From Herbiconiux ginsengi (GTDB lineage: Bacteria > Actinomycetota > Actinomycetes > Actinomycetales > Microbacteriaceae): DNA of 64,000 bases. Shown here piece after piece: positions 25,791 to 36,699 of the stretch (the first letter of the stretch is position 1; every line of letters starts with the position of its first letter). The stretch lies in assembly GCF_900107435.1 (NCBI RefSeq), contig NZ_FNPZ01000007.1, positions 62,001 to 126,000 on the forward strand, written 5' to 3'. The translations under genes and the position numbers were made by a program. A model generated the notes under the pieces. The model saw only the letters and a program-made list of their open reading frames with translations, searched no databases and was not told the origin of the DNA.

Positions 25791-26906
25791 CTAACGCAAT
25801 CCTGACGCATCCAGGCGGGCTGCCGTGGCGGCGATCCGCTCGTCGGTGGCGGTCAACGAGAACCGCACGTGCTGCGGGAAATGATCACCGTAGAAGTGCC
25901 CCGGACCGGCCAGGATGCCGCGGGAGGCGAGCGCCGCGATGGTGTCCCACCCGTCGCGCTGCTCGGTCGCCCAGAGGTACAGACCGGCCTCGCTCGCGTC
26001 GATCCGGAGCCCGGCCCGCTCGAGCGCGGGACGCAGCACGGAACGGCGGGCCCCGTACCGTGCCTTCTGCTCCGCCACGTGCGTGTCGTCGCCGAGCGCG
26101 GCGACCATCGCGGCCTGCACGGGGGCAGGCGGCATCATCCCGGCCTGCTTCCGCACCGTCAACAGCCGGGCGATCACCGCCGGGTCGCCCGCAGCGAAGG
26201 CGGCACGATAGCCCGCGAGGTTCGACTGCTTGCTGAGCGAGTATGCGGCGATGACGCCCGTGGGATCGCCTCCGGTGACCCGGGCGTCGAGGATGCTCGG
26301 CACGGGCTCGGAGGCCCACCGCCCGGCCCAGCCGAGCTCGGCGTAGCACTCGTCGCCGGCGATGACCGCTCCGAGCTCGCGGGCCCGCGAGACGGCGGCG
26401 CGCAAGGCGTCGACGTCCAGCACGCTCCCGTCCGGGTTGCCGGGACTGTTGGTCCACACCAGTCGCGTGTTCGAGGGCCACTCGTCGGGATCGTCGGAGG
26501 CGAACGAGGTCGCCCCCGCGATCGTCGCCCCCATCGCGTAGGTCGGGTACGCGGCGCGCGGGTGCACCACCACGTCGCCCTCGCCGAGACCGAGCGTGAA
26601 CGGCAGCCAGGCCACGAACTCCTTCGAGCCGATGGTGGGCAGCACGTTCGCCTCGGTCAGCCCGGTGACGCCGCGACGGCGCGCGTACCAGTCGACGACA
26701 GCCTCCCGCAGCAGCGGGGTGCCGGCTGTCTGGGGGTACGCGTGCGCATCCGTCGCCGCCGCGAGCGCGTCACGGATCACCGGTGGCGTCGGGTCGACCG
26801 GCGAACCGATCGAGAGGTCGACGATGCCGTCGGGATGCGCCTTCGCCGTCGCCGCGAAGGACGCCATCTGATCCCACGGATAGTCGGGAAGTTCACCGAG
26901 GGCCAT
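25791..26906 (-). CDS. dapC: Succinyldiaminopimelate transaminase
   Basis: Fold-type I PLP aminotransferase of 371 aa. The PLP-binding Lys lies in YSLSKQSNLAGYR and the family segments NSPGNPDG, GDECYAELGW and VRFSLTATDERI are present. It makes succinyl-diaminopimelate from the DapD product, complementing dapD and dapE in the same window. It starts at ATG 26906, 17 bases after the fdxA stop, so the two are cotranscribed as in mycobacteria (fdxC-dapC). Confidence 0.9.
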   Translation of the reverse strand: MALGELPDYPWDQMASFAATAKAHPDGIVDLSIGSPVDPTPPVIRDALAAATDAHAYPQTAGTPLLREAVVDWYARRRGVTGLTEANVLPTIGSKEFVAWLPFTLGLGEGDVVVHPRAAYPTYAMGATIAGATSFASDDPDEWPSNTRLVWTNSPGNPDGSVLDVDALRAAVSRARELGAVIAGDECYAELGWAGRWASEPVPSILDARVTGGDPTGVIAAYSLSKQSNLAGYRAAFAAGDPAVIARLLTVRKQAGMMPPAPVQAAMVAALGDDTHVAEQKARYGARRSVLRPALERAGLRIDASEAGLYLWATEQRDGWDTIAALASRGILAGPGHFYGDHFPQHVRFSLTATDERIAATAARLDASGLR

Positions 26907-26923
26907 GGCTCAGGCCCCGGAAC

Positions 26924-27247
26924 TCAGTGCTCGCCCTGAGGCGGGAGCGCGGCGATGACCGGGTGGTCGTGCTTGATCACGCCGACCTTCGCGGCGCCGC
27001 CGGGCGACCCGATCTCGTCGAAGAACTCGACGTTGGCCTTGTAGTAGTCGGCCCATTCTTCGGGCAGATCGTCTTCGTAGTAGATCGCTTCGACGGGGCA
27101 CACCGGTTCGCAGGCACCGCAGTCGACGCACTCGTCGGGGTGGATGTAGAGCGAACGTTCGCCTTCGTAGATGCAGTCGACGGGACACTCGTCGATACAC
27201 GCGCGGTCTTTGACGTCCACGCACGGGAGGGCGATGACATAGGTCAC
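26924..27247 (-). CDS. fdxA: 7Fe ferredoxin (3Fe-4S/4Fe-4S)
   Basis: Ferredoxin of 107 aa. The first half carries the cluster pattern [13 protein letters not shown], where an acidic residue replaces one Cys spacing in the 3Fe-4S style, and the second has [18 protein letters not shown] for the 4Fe-4S cluster. The acidic C-terminal tail with [17 protein letters not shown] is typical of actinobacterial FdxA/FdxC. It carries electrons in the cytoplasm; redox partners are not in this window. It is the first gene of the fdxA-dapC unit. Confidence 0.93.
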   Translation of the reverse strand: MTYVIALPCVDVKDRACIDECPVDCIYEGERSLYIHPDECVDCGACEPVCPVEAIYYEDDLPEEWADYYKANVEFFDEIGSPGGAAKVGVIKHDHPVIAALPPQGEH

Positions 27248-27283
27248 AGTGCTTCAGATCCCTTCGATGACCGGAATACGAGT

Positions 27284-27820
27284 CTACTTCGTCGCCGGGC
27301 GCGCGCCGCCCAGCCGGGGCCAGGCGAGCACCACCACGGCGACCAGCGTCGATCCGATGAGCCACACGGTGCCCAGAACGTTCTCCGCCCCGGCCACACT
27401 GCCGGGGATGAGGATGGAGCCGCCCGGGCTCGGGAGCGCCAGCAGGGCCACCATGCCCACCAGACCGACCCCGGCGAGGATCGAGGCGAGCCGCGAGGCG
27501 AAGCTCATCCGCAACCCCACCAGCAGCAGTGTCTCAGCGGGCAGGGCGATGATCAGGCCGATCGGCACGTCGAACAGGCCGAACACGCTGAAGCTGATCT
27601 GGTGCACGATCGTGCCGAGCACGCCGAAGAGCGCACCGAGCAGGAGGGCGACCAGGTAGCCGAGCACCCGGGTGAGGATCGACGCACCGACGGGGGTTCC
27701 GGAATCGGCGACGACGACCTCGCGCGAAACGGGCACGCTCGGCCCGTCGGCACCGGTCGTGCGGATGCCGTAGGCCGGTTCGCCCTGATCGGCGCCGTAG
27801 TGGCGCGGCTCGTTGTCCAC
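27284..27820 (-). CDS. DUF6113-type membrane protein
   Basis: Protein of 178 aa with a polar N-terminal region (about 45 residues) and four hydrophobic segments, including YLVALLLGALFGVLGTIVHQ and GLIIALPAETLLLVGLRMSF. It resembles the DUF6113 family found beside fdxA in Microbacteriaceae. No catalytic motif is visible and function is unknown. Its stop lies 36 bases before fdxA, so fdxA may be read from its transcript or from a promoter inside its 3' end. Confidence 0.72.
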   Translation of the reverse strand: MDNEPRHYGADQGEPAYGIRTTGADGPSVPVSREVVVADSGTPVGASILTRVLGYLVALLLGALFGVLGTIVHQISFSVFGLFDVPIGLIIALPAETLLLVGLRMSFASRLASILAGVGLVGMVALLALPSPGGSILIPGSVAGAENVLGTVWLIGSTLVAVVVLAWPRLGGARPATK

Positions 27821-27849
27821 CGATCCAGCCTACGACGTGCAGACCGTCG

Positions 27850-29706
27850 CTACCGCCGTCGACGGGTTCCGAAGACCCCTTCGATGACACCTCTCAGGAT
27901 CGTCTGGGTGGTCTTGGACCCGAGAACGTCGGTGAGGATGTTCGGCTCCGGCTTCGTGGTGCGGCTGCGGGGAGCGGACCGGGGCGCGGGCGCTCTCCGG
28001 GCATCCTTCGCGGCCTGCGCCTTCGCCTCCCGCGCCACCTGCGCCTCGAACTCCGCCTGCTGCTTGGCGTACTCCTCCGCGGCTTCGTCGGCGGCCGCGG
28101 CCGCCGCCGCCGCGTTCATCTTCGCGGCCAGCAGCTCCCGCGCCGACTCGCGATCGATCGGCGTTCCATAGAGGGGCAGCAGCGGCGAGGCCGCGACGGC
28201 CGCGTCGATCTGCGCATCCGGAGTCGGGGCCATCGACCCCTGCGGAGCGCGCACGCGCGTCCAGGCCACCGGGCTCGGCGCGCCCTTCTCGTTCATCACC
28301 GTCACCACGGCCTCACCGGTGCCGAGGTTCTGCAGCACCTGGTCGAGGTCGTAGGCCGAGGTCGGGTAGGTCGACACCGTCGCGCGGAGGGCCTTCGCAT
28401 CGTCGGGCGTGAAGGCACGAAGGGCGTGCTGCACCCGCGAGCCGAGCTGGGCGAGCACGTCACCCGGAACGTCTTTCGGCGTCTGGGTGACGAAGAAGAT
28501 GCCCACGCCCTTGGACCGGATGAGCCGCACGGTCTGCACGATCGCCTGTTCGAAGTCCTTCGACGCATCGCGGAAGAGCAGATGCGCCTCGTCGAAGAAG
28601 AACACCAGCTTCGGCTTGTCGAGGTCACCGACCTCCGGCAGGTCGTTGTAGAGATCGGCGAGCAGCCACATCAAGAACGTGGAGAAGAGCGCCGGCCGGT
28701 CGGCGACGCGTGGGAGCTCGAGCAGGCTGATGATGCCGGCGCCGTCGTCGGCCGTGCGCAGGAACACCGAGGTGTCGATCTCCGGTTCACCGAAGAACGC
28801 CTCGGCGCCCTGGGCGGCGAAGGCGATGAGCTCGCGCAGGATGACGCCGACGGTGGCGTTGGAGAGCCCGCCCATCGTCTTCAGCTCCTCTTTGCCCTCG
28901 TCGCTCGTGAGGTGGGTGAGCACGGCCCGGAGGTCGCTGAGGTCGAGAAGTGGCAGTCCTGCCTGCTCGGCATAGTGGAACACCAGGCCGAGACTCGACT
29001 CCTGCGTGTCGTTGAGGCCCAGCACCTTGCTGAGCAGCAACGGGCCGAAACCGGAGAGCGTGGCCCGGATCGGCACCCCCTTGCCGATGCCGCCGAGGCT
29101 GAAATACTCGGTTCGGCTGGCCTTCGGAGTCCAGTCCTGGCCGATCGCAGTGGTGCGGGCGAGCAGCTTCTCGGTGCCGTCGCCCGGCGTGGCGACACCC
29201 GAGAGGTCGCCCTTCATGTCGGCGGCGAACACGGGAACCCCGGCGGCTGCGAGCTGTTCGGCGAGGGTCTGCAGGGTGCGCGTCTTGCCGGTGCCCGTGG
29301 CGCCGGCCACCAGACCGTGCCGGTTGGTCATGGCGAGCGGGATGCGCACCTGCACCCCGGGCAGCGCCTCGCCGTTGACGAGAGCGCCGATGTCGAGCGC
29401 CGGGCCCTCGAAGGCGTACCCGGCGCGGATGACCTCCACCTCGGCGGCGTCGAGCGGCCCGACCGACGGCTCCCCGCCGTCGAGCGGTGCAGCGGGCGGC
29501 TCGGCCGCCCCCGCGCGTGACTCCGCAGCGGCTGCCGGCGGGTCATCCGGAGCCGCCGGAGCCGCCGTGGCCACTGTGGCCGCCGCAGCGGCCGCCGCCT
29601 CCTCGGCCCGCTTCACCGCGGCCTCCGCCGCCGCCTGCGCCAGCCGGGCCGCCTCCACCGCTGCCGCGGCATCCGCCTGAGCATTACGAACCTCGTCATC
29701 CGTCAT
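27850..29706 (-). CDS. HerA/YjgR-like P-loop ATPase (DUF853 family)
   Basis: Protein of 618 aa. Residues about 5-70 form an Ala/Glu-rich helix, probably a coiled coil. The FtsK/HerA-type core has Walker A AGATGTGKTRT near residue 138, Walker B LVFFFDEAHLLF near 370 and the arginine-rich sensor IRSKGVGIFFVTQTP after it. DUF853 proteins are predicted DNA-translocating hexamers of unknown biological role. ATG 29706 is preferred to GTG 29712 because homologues begin MTDDEV-like. Transcribed toward DUF6113, with a 29-base gap. Confidence 0.82.
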   Translation of the reverse strand: MTDDEVRNAQADAAAAVEAARLAQAAAEAAVKRAEEAAAAAAATVATAAPAAPDDPPAAAAESRAGAAEPPAAPLDGGEPSVGPLDAAEVEVIRAGYAFEGPALDIGALVNGEALPGVQVRIPLAMTNRHGLVAGATGTGKTRTLQTLAEQLAAAGVPVFAADMKGDLSGVATPGDGTEKLLARTTAIGQDWTPKASRTEYFSLGGIGKGVPIRATLSGFGPLLLSKVLGLNDTQESSLGLVFHYAEQAGLPLLDLSDLRAVLTHLTSDEGKEELKTMGGLSNATVGVILRELIAFAAQGAEAFFGEPEIDTSVFLRTADDGAGIISLLELPRVADRPALFSTFLMWLLADLYNDLPEVGDLDKPKLVFFFDEAHLLFRDASKDFEQAIVQTVRLIRSKGVGIFFVTQTPKDVPGDVLAQLGSRVQHALRAFTPDDAKALRATVSTYPTSAYDLDQVLQNLGTGEAVVTVMNEKGAPSPVAWTRVRAPQGSMAPTPDAQIDAAVAASPLLPLYGTPIDRESARELLAAKMNAAAAAAAADEAAEEYAKQQAEFEAQVAREAKAQAAKDARRAPAPRSAPRSRTTKPEPNILTDVLGSKTTQTILRGVIEGVFGTRRRR

Positions 29707-29789
29707 GAGCACAGCCTAGGAGAACCACGCCTCACAGAGATGCTTCGGGTTGGACAATCACCGTCGCGATCATTACGCTCGACCCTTGG

Positions 29790-29808
29790 TAAGGCTAGGC
29801 TTACCCAA
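29790..29808 (+). promoter_or_regulatory. IdeR/DtxR-type iron box upstream of efeU
   Basis: TAAGGCTAGGCTTACCCAA matches the 19-bp IdeR/DtxR consensus TTAGGTTAGGCTAACCTAA at 15 of 19 positions by eye. It lies 23 bases before the efeU start, where a bound repressor would block transcription. A half-site-like AAGTAAGGCT follows at 29806-29815. It predicts iron-dependent repression of efeUOB. Confidence 0.75.
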
Positions 29809-29830
29809 GTAAGGCTCCCCTCTCCCGGAA

Positions 29831-30703
29831 ATGGTGCTCGTGCTCGCCAACTATCTGATCGGTCTGCGTGAGGGCCTCGAGGCCGCGCTCGTCGTGGGCA
29901 TCCTCGTGGCCTACGTGCGCAAGATCGGCCGTCGCGACGTGCTGTTCCGGCTGTGGATCGGCGTGGGACTGGCCGTACTGGTGGCTCTGAGCGTCGGCGC
30001 GATCCTCACCTTCGGCGCCTACGGCCTCAGTTTCGAGGCGCAGGAGGCGCTCGGCGGCTCGCTCTCCATCGTCGCCACCGGTTTCGTGACCTGGATGGTG
30101 TTCTGGATGCTCCGCACGAGCCAGAACCTCAAAGGAACGTTGCAGAGCGACATCGACAGGGCCCTGATCGGCGCCGGCTGGGGCCTGGTGCTGGTAGCGT
30201 TCCTCGCCGTCGGCCGCGAGGGCATCGAGACCGCCCTGTTCATCTGGGCCGCCGTCCAGGCCACGGGAGAGACGACGCTCCCCCTCCTCGGCGCAGCCCT
30301 CGGCATCCTCAGCGCCGTGGTGCTCGGCTACCTCATCTACCGCGGCCTCGTGCGCATCAATCTCGCCCGGTTCTTCGCCTGGTCGGGTGGTTTCCTCATC
30401 CTGGTCGCCGCCGGCGTGCTCTCCTACGGCGTGCACGACCTGCAGGAGGCGGGCATCCTGCCCGGTCTGGGCAGCCTCGCCTTCGACGTGAGCGCGATCG
30501 TGCCGCCCGACAGCTGGTACGGCACGCTGCTGAAGGGCACCGTCAACTTCTCCCCCGCCACGACCTGGCTCGAGCTCACGGTCTGGCTGCTCTATTTCGT
30601 TCCCACCATGACCCTGTTCATCCGCGCGGTGCTGCGGGGCCAGAAGTCCAAGAAGAAGGCGTCGGCGCCCGCACCCGCCGTCGCCCACACCGCCCACAGC
30701 TAG
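29831..30703 (+). CDS. efeU: High-affinity iron permease, FTR1 family
   Basis: Seven-helix membrane protein of 290 aa. Both iron-handling REGLE-type motifs are present: [14 protein letters not shown] near residue 12 and [13 protein letters not shown] near 130. It imports iron through the cytoplasmic membrane with EfeO and EfeB. The C-terminal [17 protein letters not shown] tail is cytoplasmic. It is the first gene of efeUOB; 13 bases separate it from efeO. Confidence 0.92.
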   Translation: MVLVLANYLIGLREGLEAALVVGILVAYVRKIGRRDVLFRLWIGVGLAVLVALSVGAILTFGAYGLSFEAQEALGGSLSIVATGFVTWMVFWMLRTSQNLKGTLQSDIDRALIGAGWGLVLVAFLAVGREGIETALFIWAAVQATGETTLPLLGAALGILSAVVLGYLIYRGLVRINLARFFAWSGGFLILVAAGVLSYGVHDLQEAGILPGLGSLAFDVSAIVPPDSWYGTLLKGTVNFSPATTWLELTVWLLYFVPTMTLFIRAVLRGQKSKKKASAPAPAVAHTAHS

Positions 30704-30716
30704 GAGCCCAACGTCC

Positions 30717-31910
30717 ATGACGATCCTGAAGACCAGACCCCTTCTGATCACCGCCGGCGCGGCGATCACCCTGCTCGCCCTCGCCGGCTGCGTTCCGAAC
30801 AACGCCTCGTCGACGGATGCAGCCGGCGCGATCACCGTCGACAGCTCGGCCGACGACTGCGCGGTCAGCGCCACCACCGCGACCAGCGGCACGCTCACCT
30901 TCTCGGTCACCAACTCCGGCGACCAGGTCACCGAGTTCTACCTGCTCGCCGACGACGGACTGCGGATCATCGGTGAGGTCGAGAACGTCGGCCCCGGCAT
31001 CTCCCGCGACCTCGTGGTGCAGGCCCAGCCCGGCGACTACTTCACCGTCTGCAAGCCCGGCATGGTGGGCGACGGCATCGGCCGCGCCTCCTTCACCGTC
31101 ACGGGCGACAAGGTGCAGCTGGCCGGCGACGTGCAGGACCAGGTCGACCAGGCCGCCGTCAACTACGTCGCCTACGTGAAAGACCAAGTGGGCCAGTTGG
31201 TCACGGGCACCCAGACCTTCCTCGACGCCTACCTCGCGGGCGACGACCAGAAGGCCCGCGACCTCTACGCCATCACCCGCGCGAACTACGAGCGCATCGA
31301 GCCGGTGGCGGAGTCGTTCGGCGACCTCGACCCGAAGATCGACTTCCGTGAGGCCGACGTCGCGGAGGGCGACGAGTGGACCGGCTGGCACCGCATCGAG
31401 AAGGACCTCTTCCCGCCGGCCGCCGCCGACAACGGCGGTGTCACCTACGTGCCACTGACCGCCGCCGAGCGGCAGGACTACGCCGCCAAGCTCACCACCG
31501 ACACCCAGGCGCTCTACGACGCGGTGAACGCGTCCGACTACACGGTCACGATCGACGCCATCTCCAACGGCGCGATCGGGCTCATGGAGGAAGTGGCGAG
31601 CGGCAAGATCACCGGCGAAGAGGAGATCTGGTCACACACCGACCTCTGGGACTTCCAGGCCAACCTCGAGGGCGCGAAGGTCGCCTACGAGGGTGTGCGC
31701 GACATCGTGGAGGCCAAGGATCCCGAGCTGGTGAAGAAGCTCGACGACCAGTTCGGCTCCCTGCAGACCCTCCTGGCCGAGTACGGCAACCTCGACGACG
31801 GATTCACCTATTACAACGACCTCACGCCCGATCAGGTGAAGCAGCTGGCCGACGGCGTGAACGCGCTGGGCGAGCCGCTCAGCCAGCTCACGGCGACGCT
31901 CGTCGGCTGA
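30717..31910 (+). CDS. efeO: Iron uptake lipoprotein EfeO
   Basis: Protein of 397 aa. A signal peptide with lipobox LLALAGC gives a lipidated Cys at about residue 23. Residues 40-130 form a cupredoxin-like domain (with Cys and Met ligands such as FTVCKPGM) and 145-397 an imelysin/M75 helical domain with GWHRIEKDLFPP, the HxxE iron-binding motif. It delivers iron to EfeU from outside the cell. AGGAG precedes the start. It sits in the middle of the operon. Confidence 0.92.
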   Translation: MTILKTRPLLITAGAAITLLALAGCVPNNASSTDAAGAITVDSSADDCAVSATTATSGTLTFSVTNSGDQVTEFYLLADDGLRIIGEVENVGPGISRDLVVQAQPGDYFTVCKPGMVGDGIGRASFTVTGDKVQLAGDVQDQVDQAAVNYVAYVKDQVGQLVTGTQTFLDAYLAGDDQKARDLYAITRANYERIEPVAESFGDLDPKIDFREADVAEGDEWTGWHRIEKDLFPPAAADNGGVTYVPLTAAERQDYAAKLTTDTQALYDAVNASDYTVTIDAISNGAIGLMEEVASGKITGEEEIWSHTDLWDFQANLEGAKVAYEGVRDIVEAKDPELVKKLDDQFGSLQTLLAEYGNLDDGFTYYNDLTPDQVKQLADGVNALGEPLSQLTATLVG

Positions 31911-31927
31911 GATCTAGAGTAATCACC

Positions 31928-33217
31928 ATGTCCGATCCCACGACGCCCGCGCCGTCGACGTCCGGCATCTCCCGAAGGGGCTTGTTCGGGCTCGCCGGGG
32001 CGGGCGTCGTGGGTCTCGGCGTGGGGGCCGCGGTCGACCGCTTCGTGCTGCCGCCCACCGCCTCCGCCCAGGAGAACGCGGCGGTGTACCCCTTCTTCGG
32101 CGAGCACCAGTCGGGCATCGTCACCCCGGCACAAGACCGCCTGCACTTCGCCAGTTACGACGTGGCCGACATCAGCCGCGACGAACTGGTCGAACTGCTG
32201 CAGGACTGGAGCGCCGCGGCCGCCCTGATGACCCAGGGCAAGGAGGCGGGCCAGTTCGGCGCCGTCAGCGGCAACTACGACGCCCCGCCGGATGACACGG
32301 GCGAGGCGCTCGGGCTCCCAGCATCCGGTCTCACCATCACCATCGGCTTCGGCCCCACGCTCTTCCAGACCGCCGACGGCACCGACCGCTTCGGCATCGC
32401 ATCCCGGCGCCCGGCCGCGCTGGTCGACCTGCCGCACTTCCCCGCCGACATGCTGCAGGATGCGCTCTCCGGCGGCGATCTCTGCATCCAGGCCTGCAGC
32501 GACGACCCGCAGGTGGCGGTGCACGCCATCCGCAACCTGTCGCGGATCGCCTTCGGGCGCGCGAACATCCGCTGGTCGCAGCTCGGGTTCGGCCGCACCA
32601 GCTCCACCACCAAGGCGCAGCAGACGCCGCGCAACCTGTTCGGCTTCAAAGACGGCACCGCGAACATCAAGGCCGAAGACACCGGCGTGCTGAGCGATCA
32701 GGTCTGGGCGTCGGGCTCCGACGGTGCGGACTGGATGACCGGCGGGTCATACCTGGTCTCGCGCAAGATCCGTATGACGATCGAGACCTGGGACCGCACC
32801 TCGCTCCGCGAGCAGGAGGCGGTGATCGGGCGCACGAAAGGCGAGGGCGCGCCCTACTCGGGCGGCACTGAATTCTCCGAGCCCGACTTCGCGGCCACCG
32901 GCCAGGGCGGCGCCCCGCTCATCGCGAAGGATGCGCACGTGCGGCTCTCGCACCCCGACCAGAACTCCGGCGCGCAGCTGCTGCGCCGCGGCTACAACTT
33001 CGTCGACGGCAACGACGAGCTGGGCCGCCTGAACGCGGGCCTCTTCTTCATCGCCTACCAGCGCGACCCGCGCGAGCAGTTCATCCCCATCCAGATGAAC
33101 CTCGCCAAGAACGACGCGATGAACGAGTACATCCGCCACGTCGGATCGGCCATCTTCGCAGTGCCCCCGGGTGCCCACCAGGGCGGCTACGTCGGCGAGA
33201 CCCTCTTCGGCGCGTAA
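31928..33217 (+). CDS. efeB: Deferrochelatase/DyP-type peroxidase EfeB, Tat-exported
   Basis: Heme peroxidase of 429 aa. The twin-arginine signal SRRGLFGLAGAGVVGLGVG near residues 15-33 marks Tat export, which fits tatB elsewhere in the window. The DyP signature NLFGFKDGTAN is near residue 240, and the proximal-His region lies in DAHVRLSHPDQNSGAQ. It oxidises ferrous iron or releases iron from heme for EfeO/EfeU. The start ATG 31928 is 17 bases after efeO. Confidence 0.92.
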   Translation: MSDPTTPAPSTSGISRRGLFGLAGAGVVGLGVGAAVDRFVLPPTASAQENAAVYPFFGEHQSGIVTPAQDRLHFASYDVADISRDELVELLQDWSAAAALMTQGKEAGQFGAVSGNYDAPPDDTGEALGLPASGLTITIGFGPTLFQTADGTDRFGIASRRPAALVDLPHFPADMLQDALSGGDLCIQACSDDPQVAVHAIRNLSRIAFGRANIRWSQLGFGRTSSTTKAQQTPRNLFGFKDGTANIKAEDTGVLSDQVWASGSDGADWMTGGSYLVSRKIRMTIETWDRTSLREQEAVIGRTKGEGAPYSGGTEFSEPDFAATGQGGAPLIAKDAHVRLSHPDQNSGAQLLRRGYNFVDGNDELGRLNAGLFFIAYQRDPREQFIPIQMNLAKNDAMNEYIRHVGSAIFAVPPGAHQGGYVGETLFGA

Positions 33218-33226
33218 CCGACGCTC

Positions 33227-33279
33227 ATCCGCACGTCTTGGCGCCTCCGGCCGCGGGCGCAGCGCGAAAACGTGCGGAT
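33227..33279. terminator. Palindrome after efeB
   Basis: Perfect 10-bp arms ATCCGCACGT (33227-33236) and its complement (33270-33279), with further partial pairing inward over eight positions and a GC-rich loop. It begins ten bases after the efeB stop and most likely ends the efeUOB transcript. No T-tract follows on either strand. Confidence 0.5.
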
Positions 33280-33317
33280 CACGACCCCTGGCCGGGCGAC
33301 GCGCTACGGTCGAGGGT

Positions 33318-34727
33318 GTGAGCAGCACGACGAGGACACCCGGACTGTTCTCGCGGCACTACCGGCTGATCACGATCGGGGCCATCTCTCTGGTGTTCGT
33401 GAGCGCCTTCGAGAACCTCGCCGTCACAACGGTCATGCCCGTCATCAGCGCCGAACTCGACGGCGCGGCGCTCTACGCCGTCGCGTTCGCCGCTCCGCTC
33501 GCCGTCTCCGTGCTCGGGATGGTCGTCGCCGGCACCTGGGCCGATCGCGCCGGCCCGCAGACCCCGCTCTACGCCTCCGTCGCCCTGTTCGTACTGGGGC
33601 TGCTGCTCGCCGGCACGGCCGTCACGATGGGCGCCGTGGTCGCCGGCCGACTCGTGCACGGACTCGGCGGAGGCGCCATGACCGTGGCGCTCTACGTCGT
33701 CGTCGCGCGCGTGTATCCGCCGTTGCTGCAACCGCGAATCTTCGGCATGTTCGCGGCTGCCTGGGTCATCCCGGCCCTCGTCGGCCCGTTCATCGCGGGC
33801 GTGCTCGGACAGACGGTCGGCTGGCGCTGGGTGTTCCTCGGCGTGGCGGTACTCACCGTATTCGCGGCCGTGATGGTCGTGCCTGCGATGCGCTCGATGC
33901 GGGCTCCGGATGACGCGCCGAGGCCTGCCTGGAGCGCCCCGCGCATCCTGTGGTCGCTGTTGCTGGCCGTCGCGATCCTCGGGCTCAGCCTGTCGACCGA
34001 ACTCGACGGAGCCGCCGTCTTCGTCATGGGCGGCGCCGCGCTGGTGGTGGCGCTCGTGGCCCTGCGCCCGCTCGTGCCGCGGCGCACCCTGCTCGGCGCG
34101 CGCGGTCTGCCCACGGTCGTGCTGCTCCGGATGCTCCTGGCCGGCGGTTACTTCTCGGCCGAGGTGTACCTGCCCTACTTCCTCACCGGAGGATTCGGGT
34201 TGAGCCCGGCTCTCGCGGGGCTCGCGCTCACCGTGGCGGGCGTCGCCTGGGGCGCGTCGTCGTGGCTGCAGGGGCAGTTCAGCGACCGGCTCACCACGCG
34301 CACGAGCCTGCGCATCGGCACGGTGTTGGTCTGTGCGGCGGTGTCCGTGGTGCTCGCCACGGCGTTGCTCGGCCTGCCCGCGTCCGTCGCCATCGCGGGC
34401 TGGGCGGTCTCGGGCGCGGGCATGGGGCTGTGCTACCCGCGGCTCTCGGTGCTCGTGCTCGAATACTCGGCTCCGGGAAACCAGGGCTTCAACAGTGCGG
34501 CGCTGAACATCGCCGACGCCGCCGGCCCCGCGATGGCGCTCTCGCTGGCCGGCATCCTGTTCCAGGCCGTTGCCGGCCCCGGCGCCGCAGCGACCGCGGG
34601 AGGCGCCGGGGCGTTCGCGGCCGTCTTCGCTCTGGGCTTGCTGTTCACGCTGGGAGCCCTGGCCCTCAGCGGCCGCACCGGAACAGCGAAAGCGGCGACG
34701 GCCGAGGCCGCCACCGCTTCACGCTGA
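33318..34727 (+). CDS. MFS transporter, probable drug or metabolite exporter
   Basis: Membrane protein of 469 aa with about 13-14 hydrophobic segments, including FENLAVTTVMPVISAEL at the N-terminus, which resembles DHA2-type drug:proton antiporters. The loop GTWADRAGPQTPL is the MFS motif A position (DRxGxx). GTG 33318 gives MSSTTRTPGLFSRHYRL. It follows efeUOB by 100 bases and a palindrome, so it is likely a separate unit. No substrate can be assigned; export of a siderophore is only a guess from position. Confidence 0.78.
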   Translation: MSSTTRTPGLFSRHYRLITIGAISLVFVSAFENLAVTTVMPVISAELDGAALYAVAFAAPLAVSVLGMVVAGTWADRAGPQTPLYASVALFVLGLLLAGTAVTMGAVVAGRLVHGLGGGAMTVALYVVVARVYPPLLQPRIFGMFAAAWVIPALVGPFIAGVLGQTVGWRWVFLGVAVLTVFAAVMVVPAMRSMRAPDDAPRPAWSAPRILWSLLLAVAILGLSLSTELDGAAVFVMGGAALVVALVALRPLVPRRTLLGARGLPTVVLLRMLLAGGYFSAEVYLPYFLTGGFGLSPALAGLALTVAGVAWGASSWLQGQFSDRLTTRTSLRIGTVLVCAAVSVVLATALLGLPASVAIAGWAVSGAGMGLCYPRLSVLVLEYSAPGNQGFNSAALNIADAAGPAMALSLAGILFQAVAGPGAAATAGGAGAFAAVFALGLLFTLGALALSGRTGTAKAATAEAATASR

Positions 34728-34735
34728 CCGTGTGG

Positions 34736-36646
<1,911 letters not shown>

Positions 36647-36699
36647 GGGAAAAGTCCTCAGGAATTCGGGGGAAAAAGGGGGCGACGAGGCCCGATCCG

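Noticed and set aside
27077-27110. Other matches to the ychF core, such as GAACTCGAC inside fdxA and gcvH
   Set aside because: They are short, single, and explained by common Glu-Phe or Val-Glu codons; they lack the 18-23 base extent of the array copies.
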